Assembly (NCBI GenBank): GCA_045580815.1 | Contig: JAZNOL010000014.1 | Location: 1-57,244, forward strand | Source of the DNA: JAZNOL01 sp045580815 | GTDB lineage: Bacteria > Bacillota > Clostridia > RUG12999 | Direction: 5' to 3' | DNA length: 57,244 nucleotides | Part shown: in pieces, positions 25,703 through 34,591 of the stretch | Layout: each line of letters starts with the position of its first letter | Numbering within the stretch: position 1 is the first letter of the stretch | The notes under the pieces: generated by a model | What the model was told of the DNA's origin: nothing | The model's database searches: none | The model's input: the letters and a program-made list of their open reading frames with translations, nothing else | Translations under genes and position numbers: made by a program

Positions 25703-26224
25703 TTAATCTTCCCACAGTACAACATTGCCGCTTTCAAGACTTGCCGGAACATCAATAATTCTTTGATTTTCCGAGCCTTTAAAACGCAGATTAAGTGTTG
25801 CCTTGTCTTTTTCAAATCTTCCATCAACAAGCACATCGCACATCTCAAGCAGATTTTTCATTTGTTCATTAACCGCAATCTGCTCAAATGTATAGCCCGA
25901 ATATGCCCATATAGTCTTATTTGTATAATGTTTTAAATACTTCGCAAGAATGCAGAGCTCTTCCGCCTGGCAAAAGGGTTCTCCCCCGCTGAATGTCACG
26001 TTTGTTATGGAACTTTGGGTGAGTTTGTCATACACCTCTTTTAAAGTGACATCTTTGCCGTTTTCTTTATCCCACGTTTGAGGATTGTGACAGCCCTCAC
26101 AACGGTGCGGACAGTAATTTACGAAAAGTGTATCACGAAATCCACTTCCGTCAACAGCCGAGCTGAAAGTAATATCCATTATACGCAAGGTGACTTTTTC
26201 AAGTTCTTCCAGATTAAAATCCAT
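25703..26224 (-). CDS. nrdG: Anaerobic ribonucleotide reductase-activating protein
   Basis: Radical SAM activase that installs the glycyl radical on NrdD. The cluster motif is CPHRCEGCH (CxxxCxxC), preceded by GSGFRDTLFVN and followed by NPQTWDKENG; TFSGGEPF is the SAM-binding GGE motif. Length 173 aa fits. The ATG at 26224 overlaps the nrdD stop by 11 bases. The ribosome site there is weak and family N-termini often begin near Met16, so the exact start is uncertain. Coupled to nrdD and ended by its own terminator. Confidence 0.94.
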   Translation of the reverse strand: MDFNLEELEKVTLRIMDITFSSAVDGSGFRDTLFVNYCPHRCEGCHNPQTWDKENGKDVTLKEVYDKLTQSSITNVTFSGGEPFCQAEELCILAKYLKHYTNKTIWAYSGYTFEQIAVNEQMKNLLEMCDVLVDGRFEKDKATLNLRFKGSENQRIIDVPASLESGNVVLWED

Positions 26225-28421
26225 GAGTTACCCTATCCTTGAGTTCTGCTTTTTTTGCGGAGTTCCAGCTGTTTACGCTACCAACAAGGTAACCTGTGAT
26301 ACGCTGAATAACATCAATGTTTTCGCTGCCGCAAACAGGGCATTTTTCAATGTCTTTTTCAGAGTTTTCAAATCCGCAGTCAAGACATCTTGTTCTTGTA
26401 TGGTTAACAGAACCGTAACCGATGTTGTATTTATCCATAAGGTCAACTGTCTGCATGATGCAATCAGGATTATGTGTCGCATCGCCGTCAAGTTCAACGT
26501 AGAAGATATGACCGGCATTTTCAAGATCATGATACGGACCTTCAATTTTGGCTTTGTGTTCTACGCTGCATTTGTACCAAACCGGAACGTGAGAGCTGTT
26601 TGTGTAATATTCTTTATCAGTAATATTTTCGATTTCGCCAAACATTTCTCTGTCACGTTTTGTAAATCTGCCACTGAGACCTTCTGCCGGTGTTGCAAGA
26701 AGTGTATAGTTGAGATTTTTATCATCAGCGATACGGTCAATTTTGTCTCTCATGAATTTAACAATTTTAAGACCGAGTTCCTGTGCAAGCTCACTTTCGC
26801 CGTGGTGTTTGCCGACAAGTGCAATAAGAGCCTCCGCAAGACCGATAAAGCCGATTGAAAGTGTACCTGATTTGAGGATATCTTCAAGTTTATCGTTAGG
26901 ACCTGCATTTTCACTACCGAACCACATTCCGCTCATAAGAAGCGGGAACTGTTTTTTCAGTGCTGTACGCTGGAATGTGTAACGGTCATAAAGCTGTTCT
27001 GCAACAACATCAATACATTTGTCAAGTTTTTTGAAAAATGTGCTGATTTTTTCATCATAGTTTTCAATATTCATGCACTCAAGAGCAAGACGAACGATGT
27101 TGATTGTCGAGAACGAGAGATTACCTCTTCCGATAGAGCATTTTTCACCGAAACGGTTTCCGTAAACTCTTGTACGGCATCCCATTGTTGCAACTTCATG
27201 CATATAACGTTTCGGGTCGTCTGCTTTCCACAGCTCATCCTGGTTATATGTTGCATCAAGGTTGAGGAAATTGGGGAAAAATCTTTTTGCAGTTACTTTA
27301 CATGCGAGTTTGTAAAGGTCGTAGTTTCTGTCTTCAGGCAGATAGCTTACGCCTCTTTTCTTTTTCCAGATCTGAATCGGGAAAATAGGTGTTTCCCCGT
27401 TGCCTACGCCACGGTATGTTGAATTGAGAATTTCACGAATAATGCAACGTCCCTCAGCGGAAGTATCGGTACCGTAGTTGATTGATGAGAATACAACCTG
27501 GTTACCACCACGGGAATGGATTGTATTCATATTGTGAATAAAGGATTCCATTGCTTGATGAACACGGTTGACAGTCTGGTTCATAGCGTGCTGAACATAT
27601 CTTTCGTCACCTTCAAGACCGTCAAGCGGTTTTTCAAGATAATCATCAAACTCAATATCTTTAAGTGCACTCAAATCTTTACCTGTAAGACCCTCAAGCT
27701 GTTTGATTTCTTCCTGATATGTATATCTTACATAAGGTGCAAGATAAAAATCAAACGCAGGGATTGCCTGTCCGCCATGCATTTCATTTTGAACAGATTC
27801 CATTGATATGCAAGCGATTATTGCCGCTGTTTCAATTCTTTTTGCCGGTCTTGATGCACCGTGACCCGCCCTGAATCCGTTTTCAAGAATCATATCAAGA
27901 GGATGCTGCAGACAGGTAAGTGATTTTGTGGGATAATAGTCAGCATCGTGAATATGGATATAGTTGCTCTTCACATAGTCACGTGTCTGCTGTGACACAA
28001 GCATATCCATAACGAAAGGCTTGGATGTTTCACTTGCAAACTTCATCATCATACCTGCCGGAGTTTCGGCGTTCATGTTTGCGTTTTCTTTTGTAATATC
28101 GTTAGCAATCGTGTTAACGATACCCATATACATTTCGTAAGTTTTACGACCCCTTGCGATATTTCTCTTTTCACGGTACAAGATATAGTCTTTTGCTACA
28201 TTTTTGTACTGTGATTTCATAAGCTCGCCTTCAACAAGGTTCTGAACTTCTTCAATATCAATTACATCAACGTCAAGTGCTTCAATTTTATCAGCAATTT
28301 CGTTTGCACATTTGATGTCATTAACAAAGCTGTGGTTCATAGCTTTGAGTATGGCACTGGTGATTTTTTCTTTGTCAAAATTTTCAATTCTTCCGTCACG
28401 TTTACGAATGTTTCTTACCAT
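26214..28421 (-). CDS. nrdD: Anaerobic ribonucleoside-triphosphate reductase
   Basis: Class III reductase making dNTPs from NTPs without oxygen. Residues 1-90 form an ATP-cone allosteric domain (MVRNIRKRDGRIENFDKEKI). The core carries IHDADYY, GGQAIPAFDFYLAP and NFLNLDATYN blocks. The C-terminus has the zinc site CLDCGF..CPVCGSE and the glycyl-radical motif RITGY. I chose the ATG at 28421: GGAGGAAGG lies just upstream. The longer frame to 28469 runs through this ribosome site. Length 735 aa. A strong promoter and two NrdR boxes lie upstream, so repression by NrdR is expected when dNTP or dATP is plentiful. Confidence 0.97.
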   Translation of the reverse strand: MVRNIRKRDGRIENFDKEKITSAILKAMNHSFVNDIKCANEIADKIEALDVDVIDIEEVQNLVEGELMKSQYKNVAKDYILYREKRNIARGRKTYEMYMGIVNTIANDITKENANMNAETPAGMMMKFASETSKPFVMDMLVSQQTRDYVKSNYIHIHDADYYPTKSLTCLQHPLDMILENGFRAGHGASRPAKRIETAAIIACISMESVQNEMHGGQAIPAFDFYLAPYVRYTYQEEIKQLEGLTGKDLSALKDIEFDDYLEKPLDGLEGDERYVQHAMNQTVNRVHQAMESFIHNMNTIHSRGGNQVVFSSINYGTDTSAEGRCIIREILNSTYRGVGNGETPIFPIQIWKKKRGVSYLPEDRNYDLYKLACKVTAKRFFPNFLNLDATYNQDELWKADDPKRYMHEVATMGCRTRVYGNRFGEKCSIGRGNLSFSTINIVRLALECMNIENYDEKISTFFKKLDKCIDVVAEQLYDRYTFQRTALKKQFPLLMSGMWFGSENAGPNDKLEDILKSGTLSIGFIGLAEALIALVGKHHGESELAQELGLKIVKFMRDKIDRIADDKNLNYTLLATPAEGLSGRFTKRDREMFGEIENITDKEYYTNSSHVPVWYKCSVEHKAKIEGPYHDLENAGHIFYVELDGDATHNPDCIMQTVDLMDKYNIGYGSVNHTRTRCLDCGFENSEKDIEKCPVCGSENIDVIQRITGYLVGSVNSWNSAKKAELKDRVTHGF

Positions 28422-28493
28422 AAATAACCTTCCTCCAAATCCATTTTTATCGTATTGTATCAGCCGCAAACCATTTGTGCGGCAATCTTTTTA

Positions 28494-28541
28494 TCGCAAC
28501 ATCTCGTGTTTGATGTCGCCTTCAAACACAATATCTTGTGT
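28494..28541. promoter_or_regulatory. NrdR operator pair upstream of nrdD
   Basis: Box 1 at 28526-28541 reads ACACAATATCTTGTGT, one mismatch from the NrdR consensus acaCwAtATaTwGtgt. Box 2 at 28494-28509 (TCGCAACATCTCGTGT) is more degenerate. Starts are 32 bases apart, the three-turn spacing typical of NrdR pairs. They lie just downstream of the -10, where a bound repressor would block initiation. A half-matching ACACTATATA sits upstream near 28622. Confidence 0.78.
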
Positions 28542-28554
28542 TAGTGCGTTTATA

Positions 28555-28582
28555 ATTATATCATTTTATAGAAAAATGTCAA
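28555..28582 (-). promoter_or_regulatory. Sigma-A-type promoter of nrdD-nrdG
   Basis: Minus strand TTGACA, 16-base spacer ending TGA, then TATAAT (extended -10). Directly upstream of the NrdR boxes. Confidence 0.83.
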
Positions 28583-28741
28583 TACTTTTTTCAATAATTT
28601 TTGCAAAAAAATTATTTTTGTACACTATATACAATTTTTGTGCTATGTTTTTGTGGATTTTTTTGTTTACAGAAAAAAAGAACATTTTCAGCGGTTGGTC
28701 TTAAAGATGAATCGCCGTTCATATTCCCCTTTTTCATTATA
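28583..28741 (-). other. Intergenic stretch between the GH106-like gene and the nrdD promoter
   Basis: Very AT-rich. Read on the minus strand, a weak imperfect hairpin (GAAC..GTTC with partial inner pairing) followed by seven T lies about 30-75 bases after the GH106-like stop and may terminate that gene. No open frame or known RNA was seen. Confidence 0.4.
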
Positions 28742-31700
28742 TTATCTTATTATTTCAAGTTCAGGAGATTTCAAGATACCAACCTTTTTAAGACAGTATT
28801 CATAACTCCATTCATCCCCTGTTGTTTTCCATGATGCCGGTCCCAACCATTCGTATTTATCAAGTGGCAGATGTAGGTTTCCAAACGTATTTACGCGGTT
28901 ACCGTACAATTTAAATTCTACTGTGTGTTTGCCGGATTTCAGATTTTCAAAAGATGCCGTATATGGTGCAAAAACGATTATTCTACTTTCTTGACCATCC
29001 AGTGTAACACGCACAAGTGCACCCTCATAATGCGGAACACGGATATTTAGTTTTCTACATTGCGGCAAATCAACTTCGGTTTTATAAGTGATATTCCCAC
29101 CGTAAAACGGCATTCCCTGCGATGTTATATCGCTAAACGCGATGTCTGCTGTCTTTTGCACAATAGTTTTTTCACACCCTCTTACTTTAACATCAAAATC
29201 ACCTGTTATATACATATTTTCAAGGGTGATTCTGTTTGTTACTGGAACAAGTACTTCAAATGTATTTTCTCCTTTTTTCAGTGCAGGCAGGTTATAGCGC
29301 TTAATTGACTTGTCAACAAACCAGCCGTTTTCTTTAAGCTCAACATTTCTGCCGTTGACTTTCAAATTAATAAGTTCCTCTGCACATAAATACACATCGT
29401 TAAGTTCAATTTCGGAATTAACATTAAATATATATGTAACAAAATGCTCGGGTGTTTGAGGGTTAAGCACCCACGGCTGAACAAGACTTGTTTCTATACC
29501 GCATTTTTTGCGAACAATATCATCTATTCGCAAAACTTCCTCTTCGGGATAAATCTTTTCATTGTCGTCAATTTTGTATGAAACCATATCAACAACATAG
29601 ACATTATCTTCTTCACGCTGAAAATAAACACATTTACGAAATGAAAAAATGTCACCGGATTCTTCTGTTCTTTCTTCTTTCTGCACTGGTTTTACAGTAT
29701 AGTCAGTCAGTTTATAAAGCAAGCTGTCGCACGCATTTACTGTTTTTTTAATAATGGTTTTTCCGTCTGATACATCTGCATTTACAGGATAAATTTCGCC
29801 TGTAATCGTATCATAAAGAGTAACGTCAAACTCACCGCTTAATACAAAACGGACTTTTTTTGCTTTCGGAGCATTTTTGTTATCAGATTGCGGGTTATTG
29901 TTGTAAACTGTTTTCCCGTGTGCAATAAACAGCCATTTGCAGTCATTATCCTCACGCAAAGAATAAAGAAGCTCATTACAACTATTGTTGTCTATTGCAT
30001 TTCTCATATCAACAAATCTGTATGGTAGCAACTCCGAAAGAATTGACGCTTTATCAAAAGCAACATGCTTTGATACGTCATAAAGCGGCTTAACATCATT
30101 TGTAATGCTTCCGCCAATCATTTTGGGACAGTCACCTGTAAATATGAGTTCTCCCCCGTTTTTGACGTATTTTTCAAGAATTTTAAGGGTAGATTCACGA
30201 AGATTGATACAACCAGGTACAATTACAGTGCTGTATTTCATTTCCTGCATTTTAAGAAATTTACCGTCGGCATCACCGTCTTTTTCAAGAAGTGATTCAG
30301 AAATAAAATCGAAATCAATTCCACCAAAAAGAAGCCACTCTGTCAGTGTTTCAAAATTTTTATTAAGTTGATTTATTATTTCGCCGTTTCGGTCGTTGGG
30401 TCCCCACGATACCCATGTGCTTTCAACTGGATGGATTACTGCAACATCAACTATAGCTTTACCTCGTGTCATTACTGTGTTTAATCTTGAAAAATGATTT
30501 TCTATATAAGAATATTCTTTATACCACGGTGCCTGATAATTTATGCTTGCCGGATAATCACGTTTTGCCGTTCCTTTCATAGAAACCCAGGACAAATGCG
30601 GAACACGCAATGTTATACCGAGAGCTGCCTGCCAGTCACCCTGCAATTTGTGTCCTCTGAAATCATAATGCCATCCCGTAACGCCGTACAGTTCTGACAT
30701 AACTCCTTCTTTGCCATACTGACGTGCAACAGACTGCACTTGTTTTGCCGTATTATAATTGTGCCAATCACAAAGCATATCTATTCCGGGGATGCCAAAA
30801 TGCTTATAATGCCTCATGGCTTCTCCCAAAACTACTGTCTGACTAATGAGATTATCTTCACTCAGCAAATGACCTGTAAAATGTATTCCGTTTTTTTCGC
30901 ACCAATCGCCACATTGTTTCACGTATGCTTTCCGGAACATTTCACAGGAACATTCGTGGTAAAAATAGCGAACACTTCTGTCTCCGTCTTTTCTGTCCCA
31001 AATAAGCTCAGGCAGACGTTTTTTGATATCAATACCATAATTTTTCATCATTATATCCGGCAGAGAAAATGTCCAGGCGATACCGCCTATTTTATCTGTC
31101 GATTTGCATGATTCCGGTCTTGAAACAAAACCTCTTGCCGGTTCGTCAGTAAATATTGACGGCACAGTTCTATCAAACTCGTCACCGACAGCCTGTTTGT
31201 ATTCTTCATAAGTTATATCAATAAAGTTTTTGATTGCTTCTTCGTTTAATGTATCAACATACGCCTGATTATTATATCGCGGATTGTCTTTTTCGGTATC
31301 AACATACGCATACCATTTTGTTCCGGTTGTCTTTTCGTCTTCGTCAATTTTTCGATAGCTTTCAAGAAGACCATCCTTGTCAAGAACCACATCATAAGTA
31401 GCCAAAAGATAATCTCCACCTGTTTTTACTGCATCTTCAAAAGGTATTGTATCTTCTCTTTTTCTAATTGTCATTACCAAATCTTTTTTACGAAACCGTT
31501 TTTCTTTTGTTACAAGACCTCCGGCAAAACCCGATGGCCATCGGTCTTCATCATAAAGGTACGAAAGCATCTTTTCTTTTTTGGCTTTATCTGTACAAGC
31601 TTTTACTAAATCCATAAACTCTTTGCTAAGATATTCTGTTGCCATACCGGCACGACTGTGCATATGGAATCCACCAAAGCCCATTTCTTTTAAAATATCT

Positions 31701-31831
31701 ATTTGACGAAGAAGCTCATCCTTATTTAGTTCACAGTTCCACGCCCAAAATGGCGTTCCTTTGTATTCACTTGTCGGATTTTTAAAAAGTTCTTTTGAAA
31801 GTTTTGCTTCTACAGTTTTTTTATACAGCAT
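28742..31831 (-). CDS. GH106-like glycoside hydrolase (putative alpha-L-rhamnosidase)
   Basis: Large intracellular-looking protein, 1029 aa with no signal peptide. The N-terminal block TPFWAWNCELNKDELLRQID, MGFGGFHMHSRAGM and YLYDEDRWPSGFAGG is typical of the GH106 rhamnosidase-like group. Later SIFTDEPA, GHLLSEDN and GIDMLCDWHN support a TIM-barrel catalytic part. The C-terminal third has beta-sandwich regions (LNVRVPHYEG-type LNIRVPHYEGALVRVTLDG). The ATG at 31831 has GGAGAG upstream; the longer frame to 31882 lacks a site. Rhamnosidase activity is likely from family knowledge but many members are untested. It could process oligosaccharides released by the secreted enzymes nearby. Confidence 0.75.
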   Translation of the reverse strand: MLYKKTVEAKLSKELFKNPTSEYKGTPFWAWNCELNKDELLRQIDILKEMGFGGFHMHSRAGMATEYLSKEFMDLVKACTDKAKKEKMLSYLYDEDRWPSGFAGGLVTKEKRFRKKDLVMTIRKREDTIPFEDAVKTGGDYLLATYDVVLDKDGLLESYRKIDEDEKTTGTKWYAYVDTEKDNPRYNNQAYVDTLNEEAIKNFIDITYEEYKQAVGDEFDRTVPSIFTDEPARGFVSRPESCKSTDKIGGIAWTFSLPDIMMKNYGIDIKKRLPELIWDRKDGDRSVRYFYHECSCEMFRKAYVKQCGDWCEKNGIHFTGHLLSEDNLISQTVVLGEAMRHYKHFGIPGIDMLCDWHNYNTAKQVQSVARQYGKEGVMSELYGVTGWHYDFRGHKLQGDWQAALGITLRVPHLSWVSMKGTAKRDYPASINYQAPWYKEYSYIENHFSRLNTVMTRGKAIVDVAVIHPVESTWVSWGPNDRNGEIINQLNKNFETLTEWLLFGGIDFDFISESLLEKDGDADGKFLKMQEMKYSTVIVPGCINLRESTLKILEKYVKNGGELIFTGDCPKMIGGSITNDVKPLYDVSKHVAFDKASILSELLPYRFVDMRNAIDNNSCNELLYSLREDNDCKWLFIAHGKTVYNNNPQSDNKNAPKAKKVRFVLSGEFDVTLYDTITGEIYPVNADVSDGKTIIKKTVNACDSLLYKLTDYTVKPVQKEERTEESGDIFSFRKCVYFQREEDNVYVVDMVSYKIDDNEKIYPEEEVLRIDDIVRKKCGIETSLVQPWVLNPQTPEHFVTYIFNVNSEIELNDVYLCAEELINLKVNGRNVELKENGWFVDKSIKRYNLPALKKGENTFEVLVPVTNRITLENMYITGDFDVKVRGCEKTIVQKTADIAFSDITSQGMPFYGGNITYKTEVDLPQCRKLNIRVPHYEGALVRVTLDGQESRIIVFAPYTASFENLKSGKHTVEFKLYGNRVNTFGNLHLPLDKYEWLGPASWKTTGDEWSYEYCLKKVGILKSPELEIIR

Positions 31832-31871
31832 AAATATCTCTCCTATTTTTGACGCATATAATTTTAACAAT

Positions 31872-31894
31872 AAAACCGCCAAGAAGGCGGTTTT
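31872..31894 (-). terminator. Short hairpin terminator after the CapE-like gene
   Basis: Minus strand: arms AAAACCGCC and GGCGGTTTT around a 5-base loop, ending in TTTTATTG. It lies 2 bases after the stop codon and before the GH106-like ribosome site. Confidence 0.8.
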
Positions 31895-31896
31895 AT

Positions 31897-32937
31897 TTAT
31901 TTGTTATTCCATGTTGCAAGTTCATCTCTTACATATTGAATTGTCAAAAGTTTTTCTTTAACTTCTTCAATAGAAAGCTGAGTAGTATTGTTTGAGTTAA
32001 ATTCTACCGGTTTTTCTGCATGTATCGTTCCTTTTACAAAGAATTTATCGTAATTTAAATCGCGGTTATCTGCACTAACTTGATAAAACTTACCTTTATC
32101 AACCGCACGTGCACATTCTTCTGTTGTGAGCAATGTTTCATACATTTTTTCGCCATGACGTATTCCTATTATCTGAATTTCGTTATCGGCATTAAACAGC
32201 TCTTTAACTGCTTGTGCAAGCACACCAATTGTGCATGCAGGTGCTTTCTGAATAAGAATATTACCACTGTCGGCATTTTCGAATGCATACAGAACAAGTT
32301 CAACAGCTTCTTCAAGACTCATCAAAAATCTGGTCATATCAGGATCTGTGACTGTAAGAGGAAGACCAGTTTTTATTCTATCGATAAAAAGCGGAATTAC
32401 CGAGCCCCTCGAGCACATAACGTTGCCATATCTTGTGCAACAAATAAGTGTCTCTTTAGGGTCAATAGTTCTGGATTTAGCAATAGCGACACTTTCCATC
32501 ATTGCCTTCGACTTACCCATGGCATTGATGGGATACGCAGCTTTATCGGTAGAAAGACATATTACTTTTTTTACTCCGTTTGCTATTGCCGCAGTAAGAA
32601 CATTATCTGTTCCTATTACATTTGTACGTACAGCCTCCATAGGAAAAAATTCACATGACGGCACTTGTTTTAGTGCAGCGGCATGAAAAACATAATCCAC
32701 TCCGCGCATCACTGTCATAACAGAATCAAGATTACGCACATCACCTATATGAAATTTTATTTTATTCGCATATTCCGGGTACAGTTCCTGATATTCGTGG
32801 CGCATATCATCCTGTTTTTTTTCATCACGGGAAAATATGCGTATTTCTTTAATATCTGTACTAAGAAAACGTTTAAGTGTTGCGTTCCCAAAAGAACCGG
32901 TACCTCCGGTTATTAATAAAACCTTATCTTTAAACAT
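31897..32937 (-). CDS. CapE/WbjB-like UDP-GlcNAc 4,6-dehydratase
   Basis: Extended short-chain dehydrogenase acting on UDP-N-acetylglucosamine in surface polysaccharide synthesis. The NAD-binding motif is TGGTGSFG (10-17). HAAALKQVPSCE and STDKAAYPINAMGKSK follow. In this branch the usual catalytic tyrosine of YxxxK is methionine: here Met140 with Lys144, as in CapE-type enzymes. RHGEKMYETLLTTEE and NRDLNYDKFF are typical C-terminal blocks. Length 346 aa. It is the last gene of the run beginning with the PucR-type regulator, 25 bases after the membrane protein. Product could be a 6-deoxy-amino sugar for a wall or capsule polymer; no other capsule genes are in view. Confidence 0.88.
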   Translation of the reverse strand: MFKDKVLLITGGTGSFGNATLKRFLSTDIKEIRIFSRDEKKQDDMRHEYQELYPEYANKIKFHIGDVRNLDSVMTVMRGVDYVFHAAALKQVPSCEFFPMEAVRTNVIGTDNVLTAAIANGVKKVICLSTDKAAYPINAMGKSKAMMESVAIAKSRTIDPKETLICCTRYGNVMCSRGSVIPLFIDRIKTGLPLTVTDPDMTRFLMSLEEAVELVLYAFENADSGNILIQKAPACTIGVLAQAVKELFNADNEIQIIGIRHGEKMYETLLTTEECARAVDKGKFYQVSADNRDLNYDKFFVKGTIHAEKPVEFNSNNTTQLSIEEVKEKLLTIQYVRDELATWNNK

Positions 32938-32962
32938 AAAAACCTTCTCTTTTCACTATGAT

Positions 32963-33451
32963 TTAGCTGATGAGCCATCCCAAAAAAGGTGCTACACCGC
33001 TTGCAATAAGATAATATACAACAGAAACAATAATTGCCGCAATACAAACACCCAGAAGTATTGCCGGTAATGCGTATTTAAAACGCATATCTAAAAGTGC
33101 GGCAATCAGAGCACCTGTCCAAGCTCCAGTACCGGGAAGTGGGAGTGCAACAAACAACACCAAACCCCAAGCACTGTATTTCATAACATTTCCCGATTTT
33201 TTAAAGGCTTTTCCTTCTATTTTTTGTACAACAGGAGCAATGCGTTCTCTTTTTTTTAGCCAATTAAATATTCGCCGAACAAAAAGAAGTATGAATGGTA
33301 TTGGCAACATATTTCCAATTACACATATAACTGCAGCCACAACAACATGAATATCATGTGCCAATGCATATGGCAATGCGGCACGAAGTTCTACGACAGG
33401 AAGCATAGATATGAAAAATGTCCACAATGTTTCCGAAACCAGATTATCCAT
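32963..33451 (-). CDS. Small multidrug export family membrane protein
   Basis: 162-aa protein of the family annotated as putative small multidrug export (Pfam Sm_multidrug_ex). Recognisable: VVELRAALPYALA near the N-terminus, PIPFILLFVRRIFNWLKK, and the loop PLPGTGAWTGALIAAL. Four to five membrane segments. The export role comes from the family name and is not established; real function is unknown. It lies 18 bases after the EnvC-like gene. Confidence 0.8.
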   Translation of the reverse strand: MDNLVSETLWTFFISMLPVVELRAALPYALAHDIHVVVAAVICVIGNMLPIPFILLFVRRIFNWLKKRERIAPVVQKIEGKAFKKSGNVMKYSAWGLVLFVALPLPGTGAWTGALIAALLDMRFKYALPAILLGVCIAAIIVSVVYYLIASGVAPFLGWLIS

Positions 33452-33469
33452 TTATAAAACTCCTATTAA

Positions 33470-34576
33470 TTAATATATATATGGAACAGGATTAACCTTT
33501 TTGCCGTTGATAATTACTTCAAAATGCAAATGAGGACCGGTTGACCATCCGGTATTTCCAACAGCTGCAATCGCTTCACCACGTTGTACCGTTTGACCTT
33601 GAGTAACGTATATTTTGCTTGCATGAGCATAAAGAGTTGAGCTTCCGTCACCATGGTTGATTATGACATATTTTCCGTAACCATAGCTTCCGTTAACAAC
33701 ACGTGTAACTGTACCGGACTCTGCTGCAAGAATTGATTTTCCGTGTATTCCTGCTGCAGCCAGATCAATGCCTGTGTGATTGCTGGGAGCAGGGTCTGTA
33801 CGATATCCAAAAGGACATGTCATATAGGCACTTACAGCAAGAGGCCAGTGCATCTTACCACCTTTAGGAGTATATGTAACATTTGATTCAACAGCCGAAC
33901 GCGATCTGGCTTCTTCCTCTTGCATCTGTCTTACAGCTTTTTCATATTCTTTTCTATAAGCTGCCTGATCGGCTTTTAACTCATTCATGAGTGCGTTTTG
34001 TTTTGCTGATAAAACCTCATATTGTTCTTGCTGAGCAATAACAATAGATCTTGCCTCATCCTGCTGAATTCGTTTTGCTTCAATTTGAGATTTTTCGGTT
34101 TCAATACCGCTTTTTATAGCAGCAATTTCATTAATCATGTTTTTGTCATGACGAACTATATCACCAACAAGTGTAAGTCGTAATAAGAAATCCGAAAAAC
34201 TTTTTGCCCCAAAAATAACATCAAGATATGTAAACGAACCATTTTCTTGTAAAGCACGCAATCGCTCTTCAAAACTCTCTTGTTTTATTTCAAGCTTTTT
34301 TTGAGCTTCACCAATACGTGTATTACAATCTGCTATTTCAACATCCAAACCGCGAATAATACCATTGTAATATTCGATATCATCATCTAATTCATCGGCA
34401 AGGCTATCATAATACAGTTTTTTCGATTCTGCATCAGAATATTCTTTTTCGGCTTTTTCAATTTTTCTTTGCATTTCTGCTTTCTTTTCTGCGGCAGTTT
34501 GAGCCAATACATTAAGCGAAGAAAACGCAATTACAAATGCAAGTAAACAATAAATAAACTTTTTTGTTGTACGCAT
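33470..34576 (-). CDS. EnvC-like coiled-coil LytM (M23) peptidoglycan hydrolase
   Basis: Secreted cell-wall endopeptidase or amidase activator. Signal peptide about 1-26 (LNVLAQT). Residues 28-235 are a long coiled coil rich in Glu, Lys and Ala. The C-terminal 100 residues are an M23 domain with zinc ligands His267 and Asp271 (HTGID) and His349/His351 (HLH), so it is probably catalytically active, unlike the degenerate EnvC domain. It follows ftsX by 15 bases. In other bacteria FtsEX controls such coiled-coil hydrolases through the FtsX extracellular loop, which is the inferred role here. Confidence 0.9.
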   Translation of the reverse strand: MRTTKKFIYCLLAFVIAFSSLNVLAQTAAEKKAEMQRKIEKAEKEYSDAESKKLYYDSLADELDDDIEYYNGIIRGLDVEIADCNTRIGEAQKKLEIKQESFEERLRALQENGSFTYLDVIFGAKSFSDFLLRLTLVGDIVRHDKNMINEIAAIKSGIETEKSQIEAKRIQQDEARSIVIAQQEQYEVLSAKQNALMNELKADQAAYRKEYEKAVRQMQEEEARSRSAVESNVTYTPKGGKMHWPLAVSAYMTCPFGYRTDPAPSNHTGIDLAAAGIHGKSILAAESGTVTRVVNGSYGYGKYVIINHGDGSSTLYAHASKIYVTQGQTVQRGEAIAAVGNTGWSTGPHLHFEVIINGKKVNPVPYIY

Positions 34577-34591
34577 AAAATCTCCTATTTA

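Noticed and set aside
26190..26858. 222-residue plus-strand open frame
   Set aside because: Antisense to nrdD/nrdG, Cys/Phe-rich shadow translation with no ribosome site or family similarity.
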